A stretch of 64,000 bases of DNA from Alkalicoccus luteus (GTDB lineage: Bacteria > Bacillota > Bacilli > Bacillales > Salisediminibacteriaceae). The notes under the pieces were generated by a model. It saw nothing but the letters and a program-made list of their open reading frames with translations, was not told the origin of the DNA and did not search any database. The translations under genes were made by a program, and so were the position numbers. The stretch lies in NCBI RefSeq assembly GCF_012034335.1, contig NZ_JAATHJ010000005.1, forward strand, positions 62,001 to 126,000, read 5' to 3'. Below are positions 33,120 to 41,584 of the stretch, piece after piece; the first letter of the stretch is position 1, and each line of letters begins with the position of its first letter.

Positions 33120-34235
33120 TTACTTCAGATTTTCCGGATTCAGCTGCTCCAGCTCGGGAACAGTGAATCGTCCGTCGCGCCGGATTACTTTGCCGTCAAA
33201 GGAAATGGTTCCGCCGCCGTACTCAGGGCGCTGAATGTTGACAATATCCCAGTGTACAGCAGAATCATTTCCGTTATAGGCATTTTCGTAAGCCTGACCA
33301 GGAGTGAAGTGGAAACTGCCGTCGATCTTTTCATCAAATAAAATATCCTGCATCGGATGCTGAATAAACGGATTCACGCCGATGGCAAATTCACCAATGA
33401 ACCGTGCGCCTTCGTCAGTGTCGAGAATTTCATTCAGCTTTGTCGTGTCGCTGGAGGAAGCATCGACGATTTTTCCATTTTCAAACGTAAGACGAATCTG
33501 TTCAAACGTCGTTCCCTGGTAAGGAGAAGCTGTATTATAGGTGATCGTTCCATTCACCGAATCTCGGACCGGTGCAGTGTAAACCTCGCCGTCGGGAATA
33601 TTCAGCCGGCCTGCACATTTGATCGCAGGAATATTGCTGATGGAAAAGCGGAGATCGGTGCCTTCTCCCTGAATGTGTACCTCATCGGTCTGGTTCATGC
33701 GGTCAACGAGAGCGTCCATTGCCTGATCCATTTTGGCATAGTCCAGGTTGCAGACGTTAAAGTAAAAATCCTCGAAAGCCTCCGTGCTCATGCCTGCAAG
33801 CTGAGCCATGGAGTCAGTCGGATAGCGAAGGACAACCCACTTCGTATGCGGTACACGGATCTTTCGGTGTACTTCTGTTCCGACGGTTTTCTGATGAAGC
33901 GCCATGTTTGCTGAAGGTACATCGGAAAGTTCGCTGATGTTATCTCCTGCCCGCAGTCCGATATAAGCGTCCATCTCCTTCATTACATGTGCTTCAAAAC
34001 GAGCAGTCAGCTGCTGCTGTTCCTCAGTAGCTCCCATGAACAGGGAACGGTTTACATCATGCTCTTTCAGGGAAACAAAGGGTATAGCATGGACAGCGTA
34101 TGCTTCTTCTACCAACGCCTTAACCAGTTCTTTTTGGAGGCCGAAATTTTCAATTAATACTTTCTCCCCTTTTTGAAGATCAGTGGAATACTGAATCAGA
34201 TTCCGGGCAAGGGTTTGAATTCGTGGATCTCTCAT
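33120..34235 (-). CDS. ampS: M29-family aminopeptidase (AmpS)
   Basis: Broad-specificity metallo-aminopeptidase (thermophilic aminopeptidase T family). 371 residues with QGEGTDLRFSI, GRLNIPDGEVYTAPVRDSVNG (metal Glu), the EFAIGVNPFIQHPMQDILFDEKIDGSFHF block (Glu and His ligands) and HWDIVNI. ATG 34235 (MRDPRIQTLARNL) is chosen for AAGGAGTG upstream. Convergent with murC, divergent from ytxG. Confidence 0.93.
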   Translation of the reverse strand: MRDPRIQTLARNLIQYSTDLQKGEKVLIENFGLQKELVKALVEEAYAVHAIPFVSLKEHDVNRSLFMGATEEQQQLTARFEAHVMKEMDAYIGLRAGDNISELSDVPSANMALHQKTVGTEVHRKIRVPHTKWVVLRYPTDSMAQLAGMSTEAFEDFYFNVCNLDYAKMDQAMDALVDRMNQTDEVHIQGEGTDLRFSISNIPAIKCAGRLNIPDGEVYTAPVRDSVNGTITYNTASPYQGTTFEQIRLTFENGKIVDASSSDTTKLNEILDTDEGARFIGEFAIGVNPFIQHPMQDILFDEKIDGSFHFTPGQAYENAYNGNDSAVHWDIVNIQRPEYGGGTISFDGKVIRRDGRFTVPELEQLNPENLK

Positions 34236-34329
34236 GCTTACAGCACACTCCTTCACACTTCTAGTTTATGTATCCGTTTTCCATTCTACCGGCTGTGCTG
34301 AAAAAACACCAGTCAGCGCTGTTTTTCCG

Positions 34330-34356
34330 GGAGGATTTTGACAATTTATCTCGAAT
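34330..34356 (+). promoter_or_regulatory. Sigma-H-like promoter before ytxGHJ
   Basis: GGAGGATTT (34330-34338) and GAAT (34353-34356) match the sigma-H consensus RnAGGAwWW and RnnGAAT with near-normal spacing; only the R before GAAT is off. The B. subtilis ytxGHJ operon is reported to use sigma-H and sigma-B, which agrees. Confidence 0.5.
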
Positions 34357-34418
34357 CTAGTTCAATAAGAGTTGGATACGGTAAAGTTAAACCGCAATCA
34401 GACAAGGAGGAACTAATT

Positions 34419-34841
34419 ATGGAATGGCTCATGTATGTCAGCATTGCAATTGTTGCAGTTGCATTTGCACTTCTCGTTTTTTATCTCATCAAAACGCTGC
34501 AATCCTTGAAGGAAACGATGAACAACGTATCCAAAACAGTGGAAGACCTGCAAGGACAGGTGGAAGGAATCACGAATGAATCCACAAATCTTCTACATAA
34601 AACAAATGCGCTCGCCGATGATCTGCAGCGCAAATCGGATTCCCTGAATTCTGTGTTTGCAGCAGCGCAGGATCTTGGAGTGACGTTCCAGAATATGAAT
34701 ACGTCTGTAAAACGCGTATCCGATTCTGTATCGCGCACTGCCGATCAGCGTTCTGAACAAGTGGCGAAAGCTGTACAGTGGGGAAATGTAGCGCTTGAAC
34801 TTTGGACGCGCTATAAAAAGCAAAAAGAAACAAACGTGTGA
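34419..34841 (+). CDS. ytxG: DUF948 membrane-anchored protein (YtxG)
   Basis: 140 residues. N-terminal transmembrane helix (LMYVSIAIVAVAFALLVFYLI) followed by a long helical stalk (KTLQSLKETMNNVSKTVEDLQGQVEGITNE). Stress or stationary-phase protein of unknown role in B. subtilis. ATG 34419 is supported by AAGGAGG 8 nt upstream. First of ytxG-ytxH-ytxJ, 24 bp before ytxH. Confidence 0.9.
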   Translation: MEWLMYVSIAIVAVAFALLVFYLIKTLQSLKETMNNVSKTVEDLQGQVEGITNESTNLLHKTNALADDLQRKSDSLNSVFAAAQDLGVTFQNMNTSVKRVSDSVSRTADQRSEQVAKAVQWGNVALELWTRYKKQKETNV

Positions 34842-34865
34842 TCATAAGTGAAGGAGGCTGTGCCG

Positions 34866-35237
34866 ATGAGCGACGAAGGCATGAACGTAAAGGATTTTGT
34901 TATTGGTGCACTGGTAGGCGGACTGGCAGGAGCATCCGCTGCTTTTCTGCTCACACCAAAATCCGGACGTGAAATCCGGCGTAATATTAATACGCAGGCG
35001 AGGGAAAGCACGAGCAGTCTTGCTGATAAAATGAGGGATCTGTCGCGGTCCGTGCGGCGGGATATGAAAGAGCTGACCGATTCGGCAGACTATCTTATGG
35101 AGGATTTTGAAGGTTTGTCTGATGACATCGCCGCGTCTGTCCGTCAGGAAGTGGAAGATTTGCAGCGGTCCGTGGAACAGCTGATTCAGGAAGTTGAGGA
35201 ACGTGAGAAGCAGAAGCGGGGAGGCTCCTTGTCATGA
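34866..35237 (+). CDS. ytxH: YtxH-family general stress protein
   Basis: 123 residues with the YtxH Gly/Ala-rich hydrophobic hairpin (FVIGALVGGLAGASAAFLLTPKSGREIRRNI) and an amphipathic helical tail. ATG 34866 follows AAGGAGG by 8 nt. It overlaps ytxJ by 4 bp (ATGA), so translation is coupled. Confidence 0.9.
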   Translation: MSDEGMNVKDFVIGALVGGLAGASAAFLLTPKSGREIRRNINTQARESTSSLADKMRDLSRSVRRDMKELTDSADYLMEDFEGLSDDIAASVRQEVEDLQRSVEQLIQEVEEREKQKRGGSLS

Positions 35238-35572
35238 CGTTAAAGAAGCTTGAAGATAACGAAACCCTCCGGACTCTTTATGAGCGGCCTGAGCCTTTTC
35301 TGATCTTTAAGCACAGTACGACCTGTCCGATCAGCTCGGAGGCCTGGAGTGAGCTTGAAGCGTATGCGGACGTTTCGGAAATTCCTATTTACTTTCTGCA
35401 TGTGCAGGAGTTTCGTGACGGTTCTTCGGAAATTGCAGAGACGTACCATGTTAAACACGAATCTCCTCAGGCACTGCTTATTCACAATCAGCAGGTGCTG
35501 TGGCATGATTCACATTGGAACATCACGAAGGATAGCCTGCAGCAGGCTGAGGCCGGCGTACGCCGGTCGTGA
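35234..35572 (+). CDS. brxC: Monothiol bacilliredoxin (BrxC/YtxJ)
   Basis: 112-residue thioredoxin-like protein. The active site is the monothiol TTCPISSEAW (Cys about residue 33). Family members remove bacillithiol from S-bacillithiolated proteins. cis-Pro region ESPQALLI present. Start overlaps the ytxH stop; a strong terminator follows. Confidence 0.88.
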   Translation: MTLKKLEDNETLRTLYERPEPFLIFKHSTTCPISSEAWSELEAYADVSEIPIYFLHVQEFRDGSSEIAETYHVKHESPQALLIHNQQVLWHDSHWNITKDSLQQAEAGVRRS

Positions 35573-35585
35573 ATATAGTTACGAG

Positions 35586-35620
35586 AACATCCGCTGAATG
35601 ATACTTCAGCGGATGTTTTA
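35586..35620 (+). terminator. Terminator of ytxGHJ
   Basis: Perfect 13-bp stem AACATCCGCTGAA / TTCAGCGGATGTT followed by TTTTA. Confidence 0.9.
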
Positions 35621-35782
35621 CATGTTAAGGCCGCCGTATTATGGAAGCTTTGATGGTCTGTAAAAGAAAATAAAAAAAAGATTTTATCTTTCCTCAACCG
35701 TCAGAACCATTGGGGGAGAAGGGAATGACAGATATTTTGCCGCTTTAATGCTTAAAAGCGTTTAATTATTAAAGAAAAGGGG

Positions 35783-35811
35783 CTGACAAGCGGTTAACAA
35801 TCGTTTATAAT
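35783..35811 (+). promoter_or_regulatory. Sigma-A promoter of aroA
   Basis: CTGACA (35783-35788), 17-bp spacer, TATAAT (35806-35811), about 60 bp before the aroA start. Confidence 0.75.
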
Positions 35812-35870
35812 AATCATTAAATCTAAAGGAAGCACAAGCTTGGTGCTAATCACGAGAGGAGTTTTACAGA

Positions 35871-36965
35871 ATGGGTAATGAACAGCTGGAAGAGCTTAGA
35901 AAACAACTAGATGAGGTGAACGATCAGTTATTTGAACTGATCACAAAGCGTGCCGAGCTTGCACAGGAAGTTGGACGGGTGAAAGCAGCTCAGGGTCTGA
36001 ACCGTTTTGATCCGGTACGTGAACGAAAGATGCTGGACGCACTCGCAGCTAAAAATGAGGGTCCGTTTGAGACATCAACGATACAGCACATATTCAAAGA
36101 AATATTCAAGGCGAGCCTGGAGCTCCAGGAGGACGATCACAGCAAGGCGATGCTTGTATCCCGTAAGCGTAAGCAGGACGATACGATTGTAACTGTTAAA
36201 GGCGAAGCAATTGGAGACGGACAGCAGCGAATTATTGCAGGTCCATGCTCGGTCGAGAGCCGCGAACAAGTGGATCAGGTTGCCCAGACGCTGAAAAAGC
36301 AGGGAATTAAGCTGATGCGCGGAGGTGCATTTAAGCCGAGAACATCACCTTATGACTTCCAGGGACTTGGAATCGAAGGCCTTGAAATCCTTAAGGAAGC
36401 GGCTGACAAGCACGACCTCGCTGTAATCAGTGAAATCGTGACGCCGCATGATATTGAGAAAGCAGTGGATTACCTCGATGTGATTCAGATCGGTGCCCGA
36501 AACATGCAGAACTTTGAGCTTCTGAAAGCTGCCGGTAAAGTGGATAAGCCAATCCTCTTGAAGCGCGGCCTGTCTGCTACCCTTGCTGAATTTATCAACG
36601 CAGCTGAGTACATCCATTCTCAGGGGAACGGCAATATCATTCTTTGTGAACGAGGTATCCGCACGTACGAAACAGCTACTCGTAACACGCTGGACATTTC
36701 AGCAGTACCGATTTTGAAGCAGGAAACACACCTTCCGGTACTTGTAGATGTGACACACTCCACGGGTCGCCGTGATCTGCTTCTGCCGGCAGCAAAAGCT
36801 GCTCTTGCGATTGGAGCCGACGGAGTGATGACAGAGGTTCACCCCGATCCTGCAGTCGCACTGTCCGATTCTGCACAGCAGATGGACTTCCCGCAGTTTG
36901 ATGAGTTCCTCAACAAGCTTGAAGAATCCGGTCTTTACAAGCGTGGGAGTGTAACAGCAAACTAA
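35871..36965 (+). CDS. aroA: Bifunctional chorismate mutase / DAHP synthase
   Basis: First step of the shikimate pathway fused to a regulatory chorismate mutase, the Bacillus AroA(G) arrangement. 364 residues: AroQ-type chorismate mutase domain at about 1-90 ([31 protein letters not shown]), DAHP synthase domain at about 105-360 with [39 protein letters not shown] and [10 protein letters not shown]. The mutase domain gives feedback inhibition by prephenate or chorismate in the family. Upstream of ccpA as in B. subtilis, but a terminator separates them. Confidence 0.96.
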   Translation: MGNEQLEELRKQLDEVNDQLFELITKRAELAQEVGRVKAAQGLNRFDPVRERKMLDALAAKNEGPFETSTIQHIFKEIFKASLELQEDDHSKAMLVSRKRKQDDTIVTVKGEAIGDGQQRIIAGPCSVESREQVDQVAQTLKKQGIKLMRGGAFKPRTSPYDFQGLGIEGLEILKEAADKHDLAVISEIVTPHDIEKAVDYLDVIQIGARNMQNFELLKAAGKVDKPILLKRGLSATLAEFINAAEYIHSQGNGNIILCERGIRTYETATRNTLDISAVPILKQETHLPVLVDVTHSTGRRDLLLPAAKAALAIGADGVMTEVHPDPAVALSDSAQQMDFPQFDEFLNKLEESGLYKRGSVTAN

Positions 36966-36974
36966 GAAACTTAG

Positions 36975-37023
36975 AAAGCGGACCAGTTACTTCTCCAATT
37001 CGGAGGAGGCGGTCCGCTTTTCC
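36975..37023 (+). terminator. Terminator after aroA
   Basis: AAAGCGGACC pairs with GGTCCGCTTT around a second internal stem (CTCC / GGAG), followed by TTCC. Moderately strong. Confidence 0.75.
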
Positions 37024-37077
37024 GTGCGTTTTCCTGAAAACAATGCATGAAAACGTGAATATTAATCGTAAATTATG

Positions 37078-37255
37078 TATAATAGCGGGTGCGGCAAAAG
37101 GGCCTTCCGAGTCAGGACTAATCATGTTTTTTCGGGAAAATAGCACCTTTATCTTCAGGAAGGAACGCAGGCTGTCGATATAATCTATAGTTTGCGCGCC
37201 TCCTGAAAGTATACTATGATTAGCGTATATTATGAAAACATGAAAGTAAGATTTT
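37078..37255 (+). promoter_or_regulatory. ccpA upstream region with several promoter-like elements
   Basis: The 260 bp before ccpA hold TATAAT at 37078-37083, TATAAT at 37179-37184, and a good sigma-A match TTGCGC (37192-37197), 17 bp, TATGAT (37215-37220). A stem of GCCTTCC with GGAAGG can form across 37102-37164. No known riboswitch recognised. The last promoter, about 60 bp before ccpA, is the likely main one. Confidence 0.5.
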
Positions 37256-37283
37256 TCTATATACCGTAAGGAGGAAACAGCAA

Positions 37284-38300
37284 ATGAATAATGTAACGAT
37301 TTATGATGTAGCGAGAGAAGCAGGTGTATCCATGGCTACCGTATCACGTGTGGTGAACGGGAATCCAAATGTAAAACCAACGACCAGAAAGCGTGTCATG
37401 GAAGCGATTGAACGTCTCGGCTATCGGCCGAACGCTGTCGCAAGAGGACTTGCAAGCAAGCGTACGACGACAGTAGGGGTAATTATTCCTGATATTTCCA
37501 GTATCTTTTTCTCCGAGCTGGCTCGAGGGATTGAGGACATCGCAACAATGTATAAATATAACATTATCCTCAGTAACTCAGATCAGAACAAAGAAAAAGA
37601 AATTCATCTGATTAACACGATGCTGGAAAAACAGGTAGACGGCATAGTTTTCATGGGTGGAGAAATTACAAATGAACATGAAGAGACGTTCAAGCAGTCT
37701 CCGGTGCCAATTGTTCTTTCTGCAACCCTCGATGAGAAGCGGGAGCTTCCATCAGTGAACATTGATTACAAGCAGGCTTCCTATGATGCCGTATCAGCAA
37801 TCCTGCGTCAGGGCCATAAACGTGTAGCTATGCTTACAGGGACGCTGGAAGATCCGATTAACGGCTACCAGAAGTTCTCCGGCTACAAAGAAGCGCTTCA
37901 TGATGCTGGTATCGATCTTGACGACAGCCTCGTTGTGATCGGTGACTATACGCATGATGCCGGTGTCGATGCCATGGAGCAGCTCCTGAAGCTGGATGAT
38001 CAGCCAACTGCTGTTTTCGCGAGCACAGATGAAATGGCGCTCGGTCTGATCCACGGTGCCCAGGATCACGGTAAGAGTGTGCCGGGTGATTTTGATATTG
38101 TCGGATTTGACAATACCCGTCTTGCTACGATGGTTCGTCCTACGCTTTCCACAGTCGTCCAGCCGATGTATGATATCGGCGCGGTTTCCATGCGTCTGCT
38201 TACGAAGCTCATGAATAAAGAAGAAGTAACAGAAAATGCAGTTGTACTGCCGCATCGTATTGAATACCGCCAGTCGACATCTTTCTCTGAAGACGAATAG
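37284..38300 (+). CDS. ccpA: Catabolite control protein A
   Basis: LacI-family master regulator of carbon catabolite control; binds cre sites with HPr-Ser-P. 338 residues: N-terminal HTH and hinge ([58 protein letters not shown]), then the periplasmic-binding-type core ([21 protein letters not shown] ... [25 protein letters not shown]). AAGGAGG precedes the ATG. A strong cre match lies upstream of acuA in this window. Confidence 0.97.
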   Translation: MNNVTIYDVAREAGVSMATVSRVVNGNPNVKPTTRKRVMEAIERLGYRPNAVARGLASKRTTTVGVIIPDISSIFFSELARGIEDIATMYKYNIILSNSDQNKEKEIHLINTMLEKQVDGIVFMGGEITNEHEETFKQSPVPIVLSATLDEKRELPSVNIDYKQASYDAVSAILRQGHKRVAMLTGTLEDPINGYQKFSGYKEALHDAGIDLDDSLVVIGDYTHDAGVDAMEQLLKLDDQPTAVFASTDEMALGLIHGAQDHGKSVPGDFDIVGFDNTRLATMVRPTLSTVVQPMYDIGAVSMRLLTKLMNKEEVTENAVVLPHRIEYRQSTSFSEDE

Positions 38301-38349
38301 ATACTGATGAGCGGTCATCCGGCGGCAGCTGCAGCGTGGGGAGCGACTT

Positions 38350-39165
38350 ATGAAAAAAACAGATTTACTCACACCGATCGGATTGTTTATCGGAATGACC
38401 GCCATGTTTTTAGCCATTTTTACGAGTACGGTCGGAGCGGGTAACCTGACAGATTTTCTGCAGGTTACCTCCATTCTGATTGTGCTCGGAGGCCTGACGG
38501 CTGCGATTTTCATCAACTTTTCCCTTGCAGATTTAAAGCTGATGCCCCGGGTCTTTAAGGAAGCATTTCAGACGCGCAACCATGATCTGAGATCGCTGAT
38601 AGATACGTTCGTCGATCTGTCGACGAAAGCCCGCCGTGAAGGACTGCTCGCGCTTGAGGCAGGTCTTGAGGAAGTAGAGGATCCGTTCATTGAAAAAGGG
38701 GTCCTGCTTGCAGTGGACGGGATTGAACCAGACGTCATCAAAGATATTATGATGGCAGAAGTTGTCGCCATGGAGGAACGGCATCGGAAAGGCCGGCTCG
38801 TGATTGAGAAAGCTGCCGAGTACGCGCCTGCATGGGGGATGATCGGTACGCTCGTTGGGCTCGTCCTGATGCTCCAGAATTTAAATGATCCGACTACGCT
38901 TGGACCAAACATGGCTGTGGCTCTGTTAACAACGCTTTACGGCACGCTGCTGGCCAATCTTGTTTTCGGACCGATGGCGCATAAGCTTATGCTCAGCACG
39001 GAAGACGAAGTATTTGTAAAGCAGATCATCATTGAAGGGGTCATCGGCGTTCAATCCGGTCAAAATCCAAAAGTTCTGCAGGAAAAGCTTGCCGCCTTCC
39101 TGCCGGCGTCTTCGAAAAAGAAGGAAGAGGAAGCGCCGCTGGGGGAGCCGGTCTCAAATGAATAG
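38350..39165 (+). CDS. motP: Flagellar stator subunit MotP (Na+-type)
   Basis: MotA-like stator protein that uses sodium flow to turn the flagellum. 271 residues with four membrane helices (TPIGLFIGMTAMFLAIF, TSILIVLGGLTAAIFI, and the AWGMIGTLVGLVLMLQNL / AVALLTTLYGTLLANLVF pair), the MotP/PomA signature. The short cytoplasmic loop EAGLEEVEDPFIEKGVLLAVDG is typical. Overlaps motS by 8 bp. Next to ccpA as ytxD is in B. subtilis. Confidence 0.93.
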   Translation: MKKTDLLTPIGLFIGMTAMFLAIFTSTVGAGNLTDFLQVTSILIVLGGLTAAIFINFSLADLKLMPRVFKEAFQTRNHDLRSLIDTFVDLSTKARREGLLALEAGLEEVEDPFIEKGVLLAVDGIEPDVIKDIMMAEVVAMEERHRKGRLVIEKAAEYAPAWGMIGTLVGLVLMLQNLNDPTTLGPNMAVALLTTLYGTLLANLVFGPMAHKLMLSTEDEVFVKQIIIEGVIGVQSGQNPKVLQEKLAAFLPASSKKKEEEAPLGEPVSNE

Positions 39166-39928
39166 GAGACGACGGGAAGAAGAGCGTGGAGCCCCGAAGT
39201 GGATGGTCACCTTTTCCGATATGATGACGCTGATCCTCGTCTTTTTTATTCTTTTGTTTTCCATGTCGGTAGTGGATGCTACCAAATTCAGGGCTATTGC
39301 AGATTCGTTTCAGGACCGGGCTGTATTTGATGGATTTCCTTCCGTATTGCCATTTGAAAGCCCGGCTGAAGAGCGGGAGCAGGAAGTAGAGCCGTCTGAC
39401 GGTGAGATGGACCCGTTTGAGCCTTATGAGGAAATAGAGCAGGACGAGTTAAACGAGCAGCTGGATGAACTGCTCGAAGACGTGAATGAGTACTTAGAAG
39501 AAAATGAGTTCACTGAAGAGATTACGGCTTCGAGAGATGATCGAGGGGTCGTACTGGTTCTGCAGGAACAGGCTCTGTTTGCGACAGCCAGAGCAGATTT
39601 GATCGATGAGGCTGAGCCGTTTCTCGATAAAGTGTCAGAACTGCTTGACACGATACCAAATATGGTAAAAGTGGAAGGACATACAGACAGCCGGCCGATA
39701 AATACGATGCAGTTTCCATCCAACTGGGAGCTGTCCGGAGCAAGAGCAAGCAGCGTTATCCGCTACATCACGGAAGCGGGAGATCTGAATCCACAGCGTT
39801 TTATGGCGGCGGGCTACGGAGATACTCGTCCGGTAGCGCCGAATACGTCTGAAGAAAACCTGCAGCAGAACAGACGTGTTGTCATCGTTATTTCGGATCC
39901 GTCCTTTGATGAAGATGACCTTTATTAA
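39158..39928 (+). CDS. motS: Flagellar stator subunit MotS (Na+-type)
   Basis: MotB-like partner anchored to peptidoglycan. 256 residues: single N-terminal helix (APKWMVTFSDMMTLILVFFILLFSMSVVD) containing the channel Asp in TFSDMMT, a strongly acidic linker (about residues 65-115), and an OmpA-like peptidoglycan-binding domain (VEGHTDSRPINTMQFPSNWELSGARASSVIRYI ... GYGDTRPVAPN). ATG 39158 is inside the motP end, with GGGGGAG upstream. Confidence 0.93.
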   Translation: MNRRRREEERGAPKWMVTFSDMMTLILVFFILLFSMSVVDATKFRAIADSFQDRAVFDGFPSVLPFESPAEEREQEVEPSDGEMDPFEPYEEIEQDELNEQLDELLEDVNEYLEENEFTEEITASRDDRGVVLVLQEQALFATARADLIDEAEPFLDKVSELLDTIPNMVKVEGHTDSRPINTMQFPSNWELSGARASSVIRYITEAGDLNPQRFMAAGYGDTRPVAPNTSEENLQQNRRVVIVISDPSFDEDDLY

Positions 39929-39983
39929 ACTGGACATCGGGTAGTGAATACGAAGAAAGAACGGTCACGCAGCGTGATAGTAA

Positions 39984-39992
39984 ATGTTACAA
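39984..39992 (+). promoter_or_regulatory. Extended -10 element upstream of mtnN
   Basis: TGTTACAAT about 75 bp before the mtnN start, without a clear -35. Confidence 0.4.
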
Positions 39993-40067
39993 TGGAGTCA
40001 GCAGAGGCTGTCGTTCCGCTGCGGCGGACGGCAGCCTGTTTTGACGCATTTACAGAGGAGGGATCGC

Positions 40068-40790
40068 ATGAAAATCGGATTGATCGGCGCAATGGAAGAA
40101 GAAATTGCCCACTTCATGCATCTGCTTACGATTGAAGAAAAGCACGAGCTTGCTAAAAATACGTATGCTATCGGCAAATTCGGTATGTGCGATGTTGTTC
40201 TGACGAAAGCGGGGGTCGGCAAAGTAAATGCTGCCGCTGCTGCTCAAAAAATGATTGATGTATTCGAGGTGGATGTACTGCTCTTCACCGGGGTGGCAGG
40301 CGCTGCGAATCCGGATTATGAAATAGGTGATGTCGTGATCAGCACCTCGTGCCAGCAGCACGATATCGAAGCAGAAGCTCTGGGCTTTCCCCGGGGAACG
40401 ATTCCTATGTCAGAGACGCCTGCAGATATTCCAGCTGACAAAGCATGGCAGCAGAGGCTGCTTGATGCTGCGAATGAGCTGGAGGATGACGTTCACGTTT
40501 ACTCAGGTAAAATTGTCAGCGGTGATCAGTTTATTGCGGACAAAGACAAAGTAGCTGACCTGAGGAAGACGTTTCAGGCCGATTGCGTGGAAATGGAAGG
40601 CGCGGCCGTGGCGCAGATCGCATGGATGCATGATGTGCCGTTCGTAGTCTTGCGTTCCATGTCTGATAAAGCAAATGGGGAAGCACCCGAAGCATTTCAG
40701 AAGTGGGTTTATGAAACAGCAGAACGCTCAGCAGCTATTATTTCCAGCGCGCTTACAAAGCTGTCATCTGAATTAGGCAGCAATCGGTAG
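40068..40790 (+). CDS. mtnN: 5'-methylthioadenosine / S-adenosylhomocysteine nucleosidase
   Basis: Cleaves MTA and SAH for methyl-cycle salvage. 240 residues: IGLIGAMEEEIAHF at the start (catalytic Glu region), FTGVAGAANPDYEIGDVVIS, DCVEMEGAAVAQ (ribose-binding Met-Glu) and VLRSMSDKANGEAPEAF (catalytic Asp). ATG 40068 has GAGGAGGG upstream. Its terminator is the target of repeat element copy 3. Confidence 0.95.
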   Translation: MKIGLIGAMEEEIAHFMHLLTIEEKHELAKNTYAIGKFGMCDVVLTKAGVGKVNAAAAAQKMIDVFEVDVLLFTGVAGAANPDYEIGDVVISTSCQQHDIEAEALGFPRGTIPMSETPADIPADKAWQQRLLDAANELEDDVHVYSGKIVSGDQFIADKDKVADLRKTFQADCVEMEGAAVAQIAWMHDVPFVVLRSMSDKANGEAPEAFQKWVYETAERSAAIISSALTKLSSELGSNR

Positions 40791-40822
40791 CAGGAGCGTC
40801 TGTGGAAATGATGGCGGCTCTT

Positions 40823-40865
40823 AAAATAAAAAGCAGAAACCAACTCAAAGAAGTTGGTTTCTGCC
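40823..40865 (-). repeat. mtnN-proximal hairpin copy flanking element 3
   Basis: Hairpin 40833-40864 (arms GCAGAAACCAACT / AGTTGGTTTCTGC), with an A-rich run (AAAATAAAAA) on its left and no T-tract on its right. It can therefore terminate leftward transcripts (acuCBA side) but not mtnN. Confidence 0.8.
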
Positions 40866-41499
40866 AGAGTGTTGATAAAGTCATTTTAAGTGAATAACGT
40901 TGCATCTGCCTGTATCTGCGGACACTCGCTTTCCGGAGGGAACGGGCTCAGCTAACCGATTCCTCCTGCTGTCGGAATCGCTGGATCTTCGCCTCGTTCT
41001 GATCCTCCCGGAGTCGAGTTCCTTCGACGTCGGCAGCTGGCAGTACGGTTCATATGTGTGGTTAGGCCTGCACGATCGGCTTCCACACAGATTGAACCTT
41101 CCCTATGCGACGTTTCGATGTTAAATAGGGATGCCAGTCCTTCATCGAATTCATGATAAACGTAAAAAAACAGTCGTGTCTGTCTGTTGTGACGTTGTTC
41201 TCCAACAAGCAGAGCCGTTTCCCCGATGTGTCCGGCGGGGACGCCCGTGGGATCAGCGCAGTCTGAAGATGCCGTGCCGTTCAGATCTGCGAACGGCATC
41301 AACGCACGAGCGGAGCCGGACTGGGTCTTGAAGGCTTCTCGCGAGAAGCCTGTGTCCGAGTGAAGCCGTGCCTTTCTTCCCTTCATACAGGGTCGCCCTG
41401 AGAAATAGCTGAAGGCCAGCCCACGGCAGGCTCGGTAAGCAGAGGGGAAATACAATCAAACGAATAAATATGTAAGTTGAAAGACTTTTTCAACAGCCT
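40866..41499 (-). mobile_element. Terminator-associated repeat element, copy 3 (634 bp, inverted)
   Basis: Same family, opposite orientation: begins AGAGTGTTGATAAAGTC and ends with the complement of AGGCTGTTGAAAAAGTC. It contains only one 96-bp-type module, which joins the first half of module A (TCGCGA loop hairpin) to the second half of module B (GCAGATCT loop hairpin), as expected from recombination between tandem units. The internal stem reads CGATTCC..GGAATCG, a paired variant of the CGCTTCC..GGAAGCG in copy 2. Lies between convergent mtnN and acuC. Confidence 0.85.
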
Positions 41500-41500
41500 G

Positions 41501-41540
41501 GCAGAAACCAACTCAAAGAAGTTGGTTTCTGCTTTTTTTA
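41501..41540 (+). terminator. Distal hairpin copy with T-tract, after element 3
   Basis: Identical 32-nt hairpin to 40833-40864, followed by TTTTTTT. It terminates the mtnN transcript about 720 bp after its stop. Confidence 0.85.
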
Positions 41541-41584
41541 TGAAAAGCCGGTCTGACTGCATAAAGGCTTGTTCAGTTTGCCGG

